DNA of 64,000 nucleotides from Thermaerobacillus caldiproteolyticus (GTDB taxonomy: Bacteria; Bacillota; Bacilli; Bacillales; Anoxybacillaceae). Below are positions 16,835 to 27,499 of this stretch, piece after piece; position 1 is the stretch's first letter, and each line of letters opens with the position of its first letter. The notes under the pieces were generated by a model that saw nothing but the letters and a program-made list of their open reading frames with translations, was not told the origin of the DNA and did not search any database. The DNA lies in the NCBI RefSeq assembly GCF_013761245.1, contig NZ_JACDUT010000001.1:186001-250000 (forward strand). The letters are read 5' to 3'. A program made the translations under genes and the position numbers.

Positions 16835-18694
16835 TTAATCGTTGTAAAAGCGCAACAAATCACCATACACGATTTTGTCCGAGTAATCCAATTCTTGTTT
16901 TGCCTTTTCCATATAAGGCTCGCAATGAGACATATCGGTTTTTAATCCTGTCTTTTTGTCATAACAAATGTTGTCTTTATAAATATAGTCCTTTGTAATA
17001 AAGCTACCATCGCGCAATACTACAAATTCCATCTTATCTTTCGCGAATAAGTCTTGACCGAAGTGAATATCGTCTTTCGTATCGATACCTAGTAGATGAA
17101 GAATAGTTGGCTTAACATCGATTTGTCCTGATACTTTGGAAATGACTTCCGGATGCTTATCCGTTACACCCGGGATATGAATAATAAGCGGTACGCGTTG
17201 TAATTGTATATGATCAAACGGCGTAATCTTTTCTTTTCCTAAATATTGTGCCATCGCTTCATTATGGTTTTCAGAAATACCATAATGATCGCCATATAAA
17301 ATGATAATTGAATTGTCATATAGCCCTTCTTTTTTCAAGCCTTCAATGAACGCTTTCAACGATTCATCCATGTAACGAACCGTCGGGAAATAGCGGTTCA
17401 CTGTACGGTCATCTGACGTATACTCTGGAATTAATCGGTCCTCTTCCTCAAGTTCAAATGGGAAGTGGTTGGTTAATGTAATAAACTTTGTATAGAACGG
17501 TTGCTGCAATGTTTTTAAATACTGCAATGATTGTTCAAAGAAATATTTATCCTTTAAGCCCCAACCAACAGAATTTTCTTCGTTGACATCAAAATCTGTT
17601 AAAGAGAAGTAACGGTCGTATCCTAATGATTGATACATAATATCGCGGTTCCAAAAGCTTTTGTTATTGGCATGGAACACAGCTGTATAATACCCATGCT
17701 TTTTCAAAATCTCTGGCGTCGCATTATACTCATTAGTTGCGTGTGTAAAAAACACCGCACCACGACCTAGCGGATACAATGAGTTTTCAATCAAAAACTC
17801 GGCATCCGATGTCTTTCCTTGCCCGGTTTGATGGTATAAATTATCAAAGTAGTAACTTTGCTTAATAAAGTCGTTTAAAAACGGCGTAATTTCCTGCCCG
17901 TTTACTTTGTTATTAATCACAAAACTTTGCAACGACTCCATGGAGACAATAATAACATTGCGATTTTTCGCGATGCCAAACAACTCTTTATTTGGTGCTT
18001 TTTCATTAGCGCGAATATAGTTTCCAATATCTGCTAACTCGCTGCTATCCGCCAATGCACGTTGCGCCTTTGACTTCGATTGGAGGACAGCATCATAAAC
18101 AAGATAGTTATACATTCCAATATTTTTCACTAACATTTTACGGTCAAACGTTCTCGTTAATAATTCCGGTCGCTCTGTTTCAGCAAGACCAAGGTTCAAT
18201 AAAGCGACTACCACTAATGCTAAGAAATAAGCGTGGCGTTCCTTTTTCGCAATCGGCTCAAATGGAACAAAGGACGGCTTTTTCCATACAAGCCACGTTA
18301 AAAATGCAACGTCAACAAACATAAGCAAATCACTAAACTGGAACAACTCAAACACGCTGTTCCCTAAATCCCCCATATTGCTTGTTTGAAACAAGACCGG
18401 GAGCGTAATAAAATCATTAAAGAACCGATAAAACATCACGTTGACATACAACAAGACAGTAATTAAAAAGCTCATGATCACGATATAACGATTGCGAGCT
18501 TTTTCCTTCATGAATAAAGAAAAACCAAAAACAAAAAGCAAGAAGCTTAACGGATTAATAAATAAAATAAATTCTTGTTTCCATGACTCGATTTCTATAT
18601 CAAAGCTAGTTTTATAGACAATATATGTTTTCAGCCATAGCAGAACCGTTGCAATGAACAAAAGACGATACTTTTTCAATGTTGCTCGATTCAT
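16835..18694 (-). CDS. yqgS: Lipoteichoic acid synthase family protein YqgS
   Basis: A 619-residue polytopic sulfatase-fold enzyme of the LtaS family. Five N-terminal membrane helices (to about residue 185) precede the extracellular catalytic domain. Key segments are [13 protein letters not shown] (metal Glu), [12 protein letters not shown] (catalytic Thr), [16 protein letters not shown] and LYGDHYG with IPLIIHIPG. It polymerises or primes glycerol-phosphate chains of lipoteichoic acid from phosphatidylglycerol at the outer membrane face. B. subtilis has four paralogues; YqgS is a minor one. The ATG follows AGGAGG. Confidence 0.93.
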   Translation of the reverse strand: MNRATLKKYRLLFIATVLLWLKTYIVYKTSFDIEIESWKQEFILFINPLSFLLFVFGFSLFMKEKARNRYIVIMSFLITVLLYVNVMFYRFFNDFITLPVLFQTSNMGDLGNSVFELFQFSDLLMFVDVAFLTWLVWKKPSFVPFEPIAKKERHAYFLALVVVALLNLGLAETERPELLTRTFDRKMLVKNIGMYNYLVYDAVLQSKSKAQRALADSSELADIGNYIRANEKAPNKELFGIAKNRNVIIVSMESLQSFVINNKVNGQEITPFLNDFIKQSYYFDNLYHQTGQGKTSDAEFLIENSLYPLGRGAVFFTHATNEYNATPEILKKHGYYTAVFHANNKSFWNRDIMYQSLGYDRYFSLTDFDVNEENSVGWGLKDKYFFEQSLQYLKTLQQPFYTKFITLTNHFPFELEEEDRLIPEYTSDDRTVNRYFPTVRYMDESLKAFIEGLKKEGLYDNSIIILYGDHYGISENHNEAMAQYLGKEKITPFDHIQLQRVPLIIHIPGVTDKHPEVISKVSGQIDVKPTILHLLGIDTKDDIHFGQDLFAKDKMEFVVLRDGSFITKDYIYKDNICYDKKTGLKTDMSHCEPYMEKAKQELDYSDKIVYGDLLRFYND

Positions 18695-18930
18695 GGTCTC
18701 TCTAACCTCCTTTTTCCAAAAGAGAGCTGAACCATATACACTTTTTTGGTAACATATTGATTTTTTACATAAATTAGGTTTATCTTCAATTAACCAACAT
18801 CAATCTTAATACTTTTTTTACAAAAAAGCAACCTTTTTTCAAAAGTAGGAAGATAGAATAGTAATTGTCGTAAGCCACCGTCTTGTACATCATTTATAGA
18901 CGAATCAAAGCAAAAAAGGTTACAAAAAAA

Positions 18931-18950
18931 TAGGGGCAAAATTGTCCCTA
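18931..18950 (-). terminator. Terminator after glcK
   Basis: A short stem (TAGGG / CCCTA) followed by a run of seven T on the minus strand, immediately downstream of the glcK stop. Confidence 0.6.
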
Positions 18951-18952
18951 CT

Positions 18953-19909
18953 TTACTGTAAAAAAGCGGTTTTTGCTAACCATGCCCCGCCGATGACTCC
19001 CGCGTCGTTACCAAGCGTAGCGATCGCAATTGTTACCCCTTCAGCTACGCGTGGAAAGGCAAAGCGGTCAAAGTATCTGCGAACGCGTTCGACTAAAATA
19101 TCCCCAGCCTTTGATACACCACCGCCGATAACGATTTTTTCTGGGTTGAGAGCATTCGCTACATTCGCTAACGCTAAGCCGAGGTGAAATGTAACATAAT
19201 CAACAATTTCCAATGCTAGTTCATCGTTTTCTCTCGCCGCGTCAAAGACGTCTTTGGCAGTCACGGTGCGGAGATGTAACACGCTTTTCTTTTCATCTTT
19301 TGCTAACTTCTCTTTGGCGATTCGAACGATTCCCGTCGCTGACGCGATTGTTTCCAAACATCCGGTCTTACCGCAATTACAAGGTGCTCCTCCTTCCGGA
19401 ACAGAAGTCATATGCCCGATTTCTCCTCCTGCCCCATTGATACCGCGGATGATTTGACCGTTGGCAATAATACCGCCGCCTACCCCCGTACCAAGCGTAA
19501 CACAAACTAAATTTTTTGCCCCGTTTCCTGCCCCTTTCCACATCTCACCAATAGCAGCGATATTCGCGTCATTATCAACGACGACCGGAAGTGAAGTTTC
19601 CGATTCTAATCGCTCTTTCAGTGGGTAGTTTTTCCATGGTAAATTCACCGTTTGATAGATAACTCCGGTTTCTGTATTAACCGGCCCTGGTGCTCCCATC
19701 CCAATACCGATCAACTTATCTTTTGTTTGTCCCCATTCTTCCAACTTTCGCTCAATGGATTTCGCAATATCAGGAACGATATATTTCCCATCTTCGGAAT
19801 TGTTTGTGTCTATTTCCCATTTATGAATCAATTCCCCATCACTAGTCACGAACGCTATTTTCACTGTTGTTCCACCTAAGTCCACACCAACTAACCATTT
19901 TTCCGCCAT
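18953..19909 (-). CDS. glcK: Glucokinase (ROK family)
   Basis: A 318-residue ROK-family glucokinase that phosphorylates glucose with ATP. The phosphate-binding loop is [13 protein letters not shown] at the N-terminus, the sugar site includes [12 protein letters not shown], and the ROK signature with its zinc cluster is [20 protein letters not shown]. This matches the well-studied Bacillus enzyme. It follows yqgQ by a few bases and is likely co-transcribed with it, as in B. subtilis. Confidence 0.95.
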   Translation of the reverse strand: MAEKWLVGVDLGGTTVKIAFVTSDGELIHKWEIDTNNSEDGKYIVPDIAKSIERKLEEWGQTKDKLIGIGMGAPGPVNTETGVIYQTVNLPWKNYPLKERLESETSLPVVVDNDANIAAIGEMWKGAGNGAKNLVCVTLGTGVGGGIIANGQIIRGINGAGGEIGHMTSVPEGGAPCNCGKTGCLETIASATGIVRIAKEKLAKDEKKSVLHLRTVTAKDVFDAARENDELALEIVDYVTFHLGLALANVANALNPEKIVIGGGVSKAGDILVERVRRYFDRFAFPRVAEGVTIAIATLGNDAGVIGGAWLAKTAFLQ

Positions 19910-19915
19910 CTTCTC

Positions 19916-20128
19916 TCATCCTTTTTTCATTCGTTTTTCGCGTTCCAACTGCGCTTCGTGACGCAAAATGAGAAGCGCCATTTGATAGTCTTTTACATCG
20001 ACAAGTTGTGACTGATATAATTCTTTTAATTCTTCTTCCATTAATTCTAGATCGGCTAAACGATCTCCAACATAAATAATCGTACCAAACTTTTTTAACA
20101 GTTGCTGTACATCGTAAACCGTTTTCAT
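19916..20128 (-). CDS. yqgQ: DUF910 family protein YqgQ
   Basis: A 70-residue protein with segments TIIYVGDRLADLELMEEELK and DYQMALLILRHEAQ typical of the YqgQ (DUF910) family. It is a small helical protein suggested to bind nucleic acid; its function is not established. It precedes glcK in the same operon. The ATG follows AGGTG. Confidence 0.87.
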   Translation of the reverse strand: MKTVYDVQQLLKKFGTIIYVGDRLADLELMEEELKELYQSQLVDVKDYQMALLILRHEAQLEREKRMKKG

Positions 20129-20224
20129 TTTTTCACCTACACTATGTTATCGCATATCTTTTTTCGGTTATGTACACATTATAAATGTATAAAGAAATCG
20201 GGATAGCGTCAAGAAATGAAAAAA

Positions 20225-20265
20225 CAAACAGGATATCTCTTTATCATTACGAGATAGCCTGTTTG
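20225..20265 (-). terminator. Terminator after the SpoVAF-like gene
   Basis: CAAACAGG-ATATCTC pairs with GAGATA-GCCTGTTTG around an 11-base loop, directly after the stop codon, with an A/T-rich tail (TTTTTTC on the minus strand). Confidence 0.75.
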
Positions 20266-21729
20266 CTACCGATCAGGGTCACGCGGATGCAGCACGGTCG
20301 GTCGACGATTTTTTAGTGGAATCGGTGAACGAATAAGCACATCACGCATCGCCCGATACGAAAACGGAATAAACGGCCATAGGTAAGGAACATTGAATGA
20401 CTTCATGCGTGCAAGCATCACAAGCCATAACATAATTCCAATAACATAACCGTAAACACCAAACAGAGCTGTCATAACGAGCAACCCCATTCGCACTAAG
20501 CGGTTAGCCAAGCCCATTTCATAGCTTGGTGTCGCAAACGTTCCGATTGTAGCGATAGAAAAATAGAGAATTACTTCGTTGGAAAATAAACCGACCTCAA
20601 CCGCTACGCCGCCGATCATAAGGGCCGCCACTAATCCTAGCGCAGTTGCCAAAGAAGACGGCGTATGAATCGCTGCCATTCTTAACATGTCAATACCGAG
20701 CTCAATCATCAAAATTTGCGCAAATAATGGAATATCTCCCATCTTCGCCTTTGCCAAAAAAGAAAGAGCGGAAGGCAATCGCTCTGGTTCCGTCATCATT
20801 AAGTACCAAAGCGGCAGAAGAAAAATAGAAGCCCAAATTGCTAAAAAACGGACGAAACGTAAGTAAGCGCCAACAATTGGTTTATTTCGGTACTCTTCCG
20901 CGTGTTGCAAATGATGCCAAAATGTCGTTGGCATAATTAATACGCTTGGCGAGCCGTCCACAATCACTAAGACGTGTCCCTCATATAAATGTGATGCCGC
21001 CGTATCGGGGCGCTCCGTATAACGGAAGATTGGATACGGATTCCAATGCCGCCCCGAAATGAATTCTTCCACCGTTTTTTCTCCCATCGGTAAGCCGTCT
21101 GTATCGATTTTTAAAATCGCCTCTTTTACACTTTTGACAATTTCAGGATCAGCAATATCCTCAATATAGCAAATGCAAATATCGGTTTTTGAACGACGCC
21201 CGACCTGCAAATATTCCATTCGCAATGAACGGTCACGCACACGCCGCCGTGTTAGTGCTGTATTAAAGACGATCGTCTCGACAAATCCATCACGCGCGCC
21301 ACGGACAACCCGCTCAATATCCGGCTCCTGCGGCCCCCGAACAGGATAGGTACGGGCATCAATTAAAATGACATAATCGATCCCATCAACAACTAAAGCA
21401 GTGGGGCCAGCCAACACCGCATCGACAACCCGATCTAAATCGTTTGTTTTTTCTAACTCTACATATGGAACATAGGTTTTAAACAATTTTTCAAGCGGGT
21501 GGGATGTTAATGTTTCTTCGTCAAGCGAAGCTAAAAATCGCATCAGATAATGCAAAATATCATCTTTGACAAATCCATCAATCATAAATAATGCCATGGA
21601 GCGCCCCGCATACTCTACATCTAAATGAATGACATCAAAGCTTTTTCCTGCACCGAGTCGTTCACGTAGGTAAGAGACATTCTCTTGTAAAATCGTTGAA
21701 ACCGTCCGTCGCGTCGCTTCATTTGCCAT
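20266..21729 (-). CDS. Spore germination protein, GerA/SpoVAF family
   Basis: A 487-residue protein of the GerA-alpha/SpoVAF family. The N-terminal half is soluble and contains ALVVDGIDYVILIDARTYPVRG and the conserved turn EPDIERVVRGARDGFVET. The C-terminal half has several membrane helices. It most resembles SpoVAF, which in B. subtilis sits in the spoVA operon and assists the spore DPA channel; here it stands alone between yqgQ and an unknown gene, so it is a paralogue or a relocated copy. It should act in the spore inner membrane. The ATG follows AGGTG by seven bases. Confidence 0.85.
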   Translation of the reverse strand: MANEATRRTVSTILQENVSYLRERLGAGKSFDVIHLDVEYAGRSMALFMIDGFVKDDILHYLMRFLASLDEETLTSHPLEKLFKTYVPYVELEKTNDLDRVVDAVLAGPTALVVDGIDYVILIDARTYPVRGPQEPDIERVVRGARDGFVETIVFNTALTRRRVRDRSLRMEYLQVGRRSKTDICICYIEDIADPEIVKSVKEAILKIDTDGLPMGEKTVEEFISGRHWNPYPIFRYTERPDTAASHLYEGHVLVIVDGSPSVLIMPTTFWHHLQHAEEYRNKPIVGAYLRFVRFLAIWASIFLLPLWYLMMTEPERLPSALSFLAKAKMGDIPLFAQILMIELGIDMLRMAAIHTPSSLATALGLVAALMIGGVAVEVGLFSNEVILYFSIATIGTFATPSYEMGLANRLVRMGLLVMTALFGVYGYVIGIMLWLVMLARMKSFNVPYLWPFIPFSYRAMRDVLIRSPIPLKNRRPTVLHPRDPDR

Positions 21730-21859
21730 CGTCTTTCACCTGCCCTCCACAAAACCGTTTTCTCTTCCATCTTTGACAACGGAAAATAAATTCATACATA
21801 TTTTTCAAGGCGCGTGCATACATTGGTGAAAAACTTGTCCAAATAGATGGAGGCGCAGT

Positions 21860-22729
21860 ATGAGACGAATATGGCAAATCGGAACGATGATAACAGCATT
21901 TTTTCTATTTGTATACATGTTTCCCTTTTCCTTAACACAACCAACAAAAGAAACAATTATCTTTTTCCCTCTTGATCCGACGGTACGATTCACTAAAGCA
22001 ACAACGAATCTCAAGCTCCAACCCCCAAAACAAAATGGGAAATACCCACTTCTTTGGATGGTATCTTCCACTTTAGACAGACAAGTATATCTACGTCAAG
22101 ACATTTCTCTTCTTTTCGCCGACGGGCGCTTAGTCGGAACGTTATCGGAATGGAAACAAAATAGTCAAACATTGCTGCAAAAAAAGGACGTTCGCACAAA
22201 AGATAGTCACTTCTTTCAAGCAATTTCGTTTCATTATGGAGAAATTCATAAGGGCAGTACGATTGGAAGCAGTCAGAAAATGAGCGGCGATCAACTATAT
22301 GTCATCGATTCCCCATATAGTCCATTAACTTCCTTCCGCCGCCCGAGAACATCAGAAGAAAAAGAGTGGCAAAGCGTTTTAACCAAAACGACGAATGAAT
22401 CTCTTCAATATACGGCCGAAACATTGTTCAATCATTTTTCGATTCAAGAAAAAAACTACTATCATTTATACTTACCAGAGTTAATTGTTTACAATGAACA
22501 GCCATTTCCCGACCTTTCTTTCGAAAAGACCCAAGAAATTATCGGAAAACTTTGGGAAGGACTATATAGAAATTATTTCTTGGGCATTAAACGGGAAGAC
22601 GGTTCGGTCATCTCTCCGATCGGAAGCACTGTACCGCTCATTTTGCTCAGCAAAGACTATTCACACTTAATTGTTTTAACAGAAACGAAAAACGGGGAAA
22701 AAATTCAACTCGTTCAAACGATTTCATAA
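21860..22729 (+). CDS. Hypothetical exported or membrane-anchored protein
   Basis: A 289-residue protein that I do not recognise. A basic N-terminus (MRRIW) and one hydrophobic stretch (residues about 8-26) act as a signal anchor, so most of it should lie outside the membrane. The remainder is hydrophilic, without cysteine pairs or an obvious catalytic motif. The start follows GGAGG by six bases. It is divergent from the SpoVAF-like gene and convergent with gluP. Its neighbour hints at a spore-membrane role, but that is speculation. Confidence 0.7.
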   Translation: MRRIWQIGTMITAFFLFVYMFPFSLTQPTKETIIFFPLDPTVRFTKATTNLKLQPPKQNGKYPLLWMVSSTLDRQVYLRQDISLLFADGRLVGTLSEWKQNSQTLLQKKDVRTKDSHFFQAISFHYGEIHKGSTIGSSQKMSGDQLYVIDSPYSPLTSFRRPRTSEEKEWQSVLTKTTNESLQYTAETLFNHFSIQEKNYYHLYLPELIVYNEQPFPDLSFEKTQEIIGKLWEGLYRNYFLGIKREDGSVISPIGSTVPLILLSKDYSHLIVLTETKNGEKIQLVQTIS

Positions 22730-22737
22730 CTTTTTGA

Positions 22738-23910
22738 TTATCGGAATCCAACATATAATGCAGCAGCAACAATACATGACGTGAAGAACAGGGAAACCAC
22801 CTGTTTGTTCCATGCTCGATGACGGGGTAAGTGAACAACACCCGCTGCTAAAAATCCGCCAATTAATCCGCCGATATGCCCCGCATTATCGATCCCCGGG
22901 ATCACCAAGCCAAATATTAAATTAATCACAATTAAACTAATGACATTCATTCCGATCGTTTGTAAAAAAAGATGGCGATAGACCGTTCCAAAATAAAGAA
23001 GCGCACCAAACAATCCGAAAATCGCGCCCGAAGCTCCAGCAGAAAGAGAAGAGGTAAACAAAAAGCTACCGAGCGTTCCAAAAAACCCCGCAGTTAAATA
23101 GATGACAAAAAAGCGCCATGAACCATATAGGCGTTCCACCATCGTTCCTAAATAATAAAGAGCAAACGTATTCATGAACAAATGTAAAAAACCAATATGT
23201 AAAAAAATCGGTGTAAAAAAGCGCCACCATTCTCCTTCTTGAATGAGCGGGTTAAACTTCGCTCCATATTCAATTAACACAGCTGGATTGGTGCTGCCAC
23301 CCTTCCATTCAAGAAGCAAAAACATGAATACTTGCAAGGCAATAAATGCGTATGTAAAAATGGGCCTTCCATATTCAAACAAGCGCTTCTCTCTTTCTTG
23401 TTGTTCACTTGTTAACTGCAGCGCTTGGCGTTTTATATGTTCCGCAGCAAGAAACGGGTCCTCATCCCTCTCAAGCGAAGGCAATGTGATCGGTTCCCGA
23501 ATTTGCTCGCTTATTTGTTGAAGCGAATGCGGTACATTTGCTGAATGAATAAAAACGGTTCGTAAAGCGGCACGAGCATCGCGTGAAAACGGCAACGGTT
23601 TTTCAACAAGAAATTCCCAATCATCAACAGGAGGATATGTCGAAATATAAATGTTCAGCACTTGAACTGTTCGCTTCATATATCTCCTTTTTACCTGTTC
23701 CGCCACGCGCCACGCATACTCGATATCACGTTTCAGCCAACTGCTCCAATCAATGTCATAGCGAACAATTCGAATGAGCGGGATGTTTTGATGATGAAAT
23801 GACTCTAACCAAATTTCATTGGGGCCATTTGATACTTTAATGATTCGATATTGTCGCCTTACAAATGAATACACAAGTTGCCAATATAAAAGCTCCATAT
23901 GTCCATTCAA
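22738..23910 (-). CDS. gluP: Rhomboid intramembrane serine protease GluP
   Basis: A 390-residue rhomboid protease related to B. subtilis YqgP/GluP. An N-terminal cytoplasmic domain (to about residue 185) precedes the six-helix rhomboid fold. The catalytic serine is in SAGASGAIFGLFG and the histidine in NAGHIGGLIGGF; the HxxxN segment is HLFMNTFALY. B. subtilis YqgP is 507 residues because of a TPR tail; that tail is missing here. The family cleaves membrane proteins such as the magnesium transporter MgtE. The start is either TTG at 23910 or ATG at 23898; the ribosome site does not decide between them. Confidence 0.92.
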   Translation of the reverse strand: MNGHMELLYWQLVYSFVRRQYRIIKVSNGPNEIWLESFHHQNIPLIRIVRYDIDWSSWLKRDIEYAWRVAEQVKRRYMKRTVQVLNIYISTYPPVDDWEFLVEKPLPFSRDARAALRTVFIHSANVPHSLQQISEQIREPITLPSLERDEDPFLAAEHIKRQALQLTSEQQEREKRLFEYGRPIFTYAFIALQVFMFLLLEWKGGSTNPAVLIEYGAKFNPLIQEGEWWRFFTPIFLHIGFLHLFMNTFALYYLGTMVERLYGSWRFFVIYLTAGFFGTLGSFLFTSSLSAGASGAIFGLFGALLYFGTVYRHLFLQTIGMNVISLIVINLIFGLVIPGIDNAGHIGGLIGGFLAAGVVHLPRHRAWNKQVVSLFFTSCIVAAALYVGFR

Positions 23911-23916
23911 TCTCTC

Positions 23917-24651
23917 CTACCCCTTTCCTTCGTCAGGTGGTTCCCGCAATAGAACCAGCAGCTCGTTAACATTGTTACATACCGCAACCGGCTGATGAAA
24001 CGTTGTCGGAGCGTTCTGGCGGGGATTAAAGTAAACGGCTTGCCAGTTTGCTCGCAATGCTCCGACAACATCAAGTTCCCAAGAATCACCAATAAATAAC
24101 GGCTGATCACAATGCGGTGCGAGTTGTTGTTTTGCGTAAGAAAAAATCGCTCGATCTGGTTTTTTCATTCCTACTTCCTCTGAAATAATGATCGCCTCAT
24201 CAGAAAAGAATGGGTGGAGGCCAGCATAATACAGTTTTTCCCGCTGAATTCGACCCGTTCCATTGGTAATAACACCAAGCGGAACAGAACGATTACGCAG
24301 CCAATGCAATAAAGGTATAAGCCCATCAACTGGAACGGAAAAACGTCCGACCACTTGATCGAAATAATCTTGGAACGCATCAGCCATTTGATGATCTGCT
24401 TTTCTATTATATACGCTCATTGTCTCCAAAAAGCGGAGACGCCGATATTCAGTCCTTGTCAAACGTCGACATGCATAATCGTTCCAGTATCGATCACAAC
24501 ATTGCTTAAAGGTGATAAACCAAGAGGAAAAATCGAATTGCTGCCCGAAAAAGGTTGTAAAACAATGATGAATTGCTGCTTGAAACGTCCGTTCGTAATC
24601 GATGAGTGTATCATCGAGATCAAAACAAATGAGATCCCATGTATTCATCAT
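23917..24651 (-). CDS. HAD-superfamily hydrolase, YjjG-like
   Basis: A 244-residue HAD phosphatase. Motif I is CFDLDDTLID, motif II VITNGTGRI, motif III the Lys in GMKKPDRAIF, and motif IV IGDSWELDVVGA. A helical cap lies between motifs I and II. It resembles the YjjG/pyrimidine-nucleotidase subgroup; the substrate is not determined. I chose ATG at 24651 so that the HAD motif lies near the N-terminus; no strong ribosome site is seen, but the gene starts 10 bases after a small membrane-protein gene, so coupling is plausible. gluP follows directly. Confidence 0.85.
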   Translation of the reverse strand: MMNTWDLICFDLDDTLIDYERTFQAAIHHCFTTFFGQQFDFSSWFITFKQCCDRYWNDYACRRLTRTEYRRLRFLETMSVYNRKADHQMADAFQDYFDQVVGRFSVPVDGLIPLLHWLRNRSVPLGVITNGTGRIQREKLYYAGLHPFFSDEAIIISEEVGMKKPDRAIFSYAKQQLAPHCDQPLFIGDSWELDVVGALRANWQAVYFNPRQNAPTTFHQPVAVCNNVNELLVLLREPPDEGKG

Positions 24652-24661
24652 TGTACCATAA

Positions 24662-24838
24662 TTATCGGAATACTTGGGAAACAATTGCATTACGAACGAA
24701 CGGAATGTTCATTGCGAAACGAACAAGCCCCTTTTGTAACAAGCGAATACGGAATATCGAATTAATGACTTGATAACGATAACGATAAAGAAGCAGCCCT
24801 GTCACAACGGCTACGATGGAATAAACGAATCGATTCAT
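24662..24838 (-). CDS. Small membrane protein, in the yqgO position
   Basis: A 58-residue protein starting MNRFVYSIVAVVTGLLLYRY, with one N-terminal hydrophobic helix and a basic C-terminal half ending FVRNAIVSQVFR. A near-perfect ribosome site (AAAGGAGG) precedes the ATG. Its place and size correspond to B. subtilis yqgO, of unknown function, but I cannot confirm the relationship by sequence. It heads an apparent operon with the HAD hydrolase and gluP. Confidence 0.7.
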   Translation of the reverse strand: MNRFVYSIVAVVTGLLLYRYRYQVINSIFRIRLLQKGLVRFAMNIPFVRNAIVSQVFR

Positions 24839-24954
24839 CCCTGTTTCCTCCTTTTACTTTATCAGTGCTTCTTTATTCTTTTGTCCAATCGTTTTACAAA
24901 TTATGAAATAGGCCAAGTCTTAACAAGAAAAAAGACACCGTTAATCGGTGGCAT

Positions 24955-25794
<840 letters not shown>

Positions 25795-25872
25795 CAAGTT
25801 CCACCTTTCTTCACTTTAACGCATCCTGCCTACATTGTATCCAACCAAATTCTTTTCCATTTTCGCTATCAT

Positions 25873-26649
25873 TTATGGCAACTTCGTGACAAATAGATAA
25901 ACAATTATTGAACATAGAATGGACAACCAATTGACAACATCATTATTGATCAAGCGATAGCCTTTTATTCGCACGGTTTTTTGTCCGCAATGTTCCTTTT
26001 TCTCTGTATCTATTCCACATATTTGGCAGCGATATGTCGTTTGCCAAACCGCACCGAACCATGTGTCAAAAAAGCTGCCTAGCAATCCAAAAAAGCTAAC
26101 TGTGACAACCGGTATATTCGGCCATAAAAACGAGCCTACTACAGCAATAAAAAACGCTCCGGCTAACGCAGCACATGTTCCCAGCATTGTGACTGCCCCA
26201 GATGTTCCTGCTTCTACTTTCTCCCATGTCGTCAACAACCGCGGAGGGCGACGACCTAAACTACCGATTTCCGACGCCCACGTGTCCGCATTCGCTGCAG
26301 CAATTGAAATGATAAACATATCTAACCAATGTGGAGAAGGAAAATAAATAGAAAGAAGACTAAGCGCCGCAGGAATACTTCCATTGGCTAATACTTGTAT
26401 ATAATCGCGTTGCGCGCCTTTTTCAATTTTTTCAAGCATTTTTGTTTTTCTCTTCTGTTGAAATTGACTCCAACAGCTGGAGCTAACAAAAAATGCCCCT
26501 AATATCAACAATCCTTTCCAAGAAAAACCCAATACAACCGCAAGTCCGACGAAGACAGTCGCCACAGCCCCAGAAACTGAAAGAGAACGAATCCACCAAC
26601 CACCAATCGCTACAGCAATAATAGCTGCAACATATACCCATTCATTCAT
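25873..26649 (-). CDS. DUF92 / TMEM19 family integral membrane protein
   Basis: A 258-residue polytopic protein of PF01940 (DUF92). Family features are the N-terminal helices (VYVAAIIAVAIGGWWIRSLS), ANADTWASEIGSLG, RLLTTWEKVEAGTSGAVTML and LGSFFDTWFGAVWQ. A cysteine pair (CQICGIDTEKKEHCG) lies near the C-terminus. Plant and cyanobacterial members (VTE6) are phytyl-phosphate kinases; a prenyl-phosphate role here is only a guess. The ATG at 26649 overlaps the yqgN stop by 8 bases, so they share a transcript. Confidence 0.85.
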   Translation of the reverse strand: MNEWVYVAAIIAVAIGGWWIRSLSVSGAVATVFVGLAVVLGFSWKGLLILGAFFVSSSCWSQFQQKRKTKMLEKIEKGAQRDYIQVLANGSIPAALSLLSIYFPSPHWLDMFIISIAAANADTWASEIGSLGRRPPRLLTTWEKVEAGTSGAVTMLGTCAALAGAFFIAVVGSFLWPNIPVVTVSFFGLLGSFFDTWFGAVWQTTYRCQICGIDTEKKEHCGQKTVRIKGYRLINNDVVNWLSILCSIIVYLFVTKLP

Positions 26650-27211
26650 CACACACAATAACCTCATCATTCGTAATAATTTGTTGTACAGGAATATCAT
26701 GCGGCTCAGATGGAATATCGTCAATCACTTGGAATGTATACGCTAAAGAAATTGTTGTTTGCGAAAAATGTTGTAAATATCGATCGTAATATCCCCCACC
26801 GTAACCGATTCGATAGCCGTTTCTTGAAAAACAAATCCCTGGAACGATCATTACATCGATATCGTCTGCCGCCACCTCCCTGGTCACTGCTGCTATCGGT
26901 TCCCATAAATCAAAATAAACCGATTCCAATTGAGAAAACGAACAAATTTCTCGAAACCTCATCGTTTTTGTGACCGGGTCACATTTTGGCACAGCAACCG
27001 CTTTTCCAGCTTGCCATGCTTTTTCGATAATTGGTTTTGTATTGACTTCTATTCCTCTTGAAATGGTAATTCCGATGGTGGTTGCGTTTTGCCATAGCGG
27101 GAGAGCATATAAATTTCTAGCGATTTCTTTATCATATGCTTGTTTTTGTTCATCAGTTAATTGTTGTAATCGTGCTTTCATTTGCTGGCGTATTGTCTTT
27201 TTATCTTCCAT
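26642..27211 (-). CDS. yqgN: 5-formyltetrahydrofolate cyclo-ligase
   Basis: A 189-residue enzyme that converts 5-formyl-THF to 5,10-methenyl-THF with ATP. The N-terminal KTIRQQMKARLQQL helix and the signature NGYRIGYGGGYYDRYL near residue 140 identify the family. It corresponds to B. subtilis YqgN. It links functionally to glycine cleavage and folate metabolism elsewhere in the window, and is coupled to the downstream DUF92 gene. Confidence 0.93.
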   Translation of the reverse strand: MEDKKTIRQQMKARLQQLTDEQKQAYDKEIARNLYALPLWQNATTIGITISRGIEVNTKPIIEKAWQAGKAVAVPKCDPVTKTMRFREICSFSQLESVYFDLWEPIAAVTREVAADDIDVMIVPGICFSRNGYRIGYGGGYYDRYLQHFSQTTISLAYTFQVIDDIPSEPHDIPVQQIITNDEVIVCDE

Positions 27212-27236
27212 AGCTCACACCTTCTTCATGATTAAT

Positions 27237-27268
27237 AAAAAAGCAGCAGGAAATTCGTTCCTACTGCT
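27237..27268 (-). terminator. Terminator after rpmG
   Basis: AGCAG-AGGAA pairs with TTCCT-CTGCT around a short loop, then TTTTTT on the minus strand, overlapping the rpmG stop codon. Confidence 0.8.
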
Positions 27269-27417
27269 TACTTCGTCTCACGATGAAGAGTTGCCTTTTT
27301 ATCTCTTGGGCAATATTTTTTTAGCTCAAGACGATCTGGATTGTTGCGTTTATTTTTTGTCGTAATATAGTTACGTTCGCCGCATTCTGTGCAAGCTAAT
27401 GTAATGTTTACGCGCAT
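27268..27417 (-). CDS. rpmG: 50S ribosomal protein L33
   Basis: A 49-residue L33 protein: [20 protein letters not shown] followed by [20 protein letters not shown]. Two cysteine pairs (CTEC and a second, incomplete set with a single Cys in KYCPR) recall the zinc-ribbon forms; only three cysteines are present, so zinc binding is doubtful. The ATG follows GGAGGG. It is in the same place as in B. subtilis, next to yqgN. Confidence 0.93.
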   Translation of the reverse strand: MRVNITLACTECGERNYITTKNKRNNPDRLELKKYCPRDKKATLHRETK

Positions 27418-27499
27418 TATTATTCCCTCCAAACTTTGATAAACTTATAATCAGACTTTTCTATGATAGCACTTTTTCGCGGCAATTTCCATATTTAAT

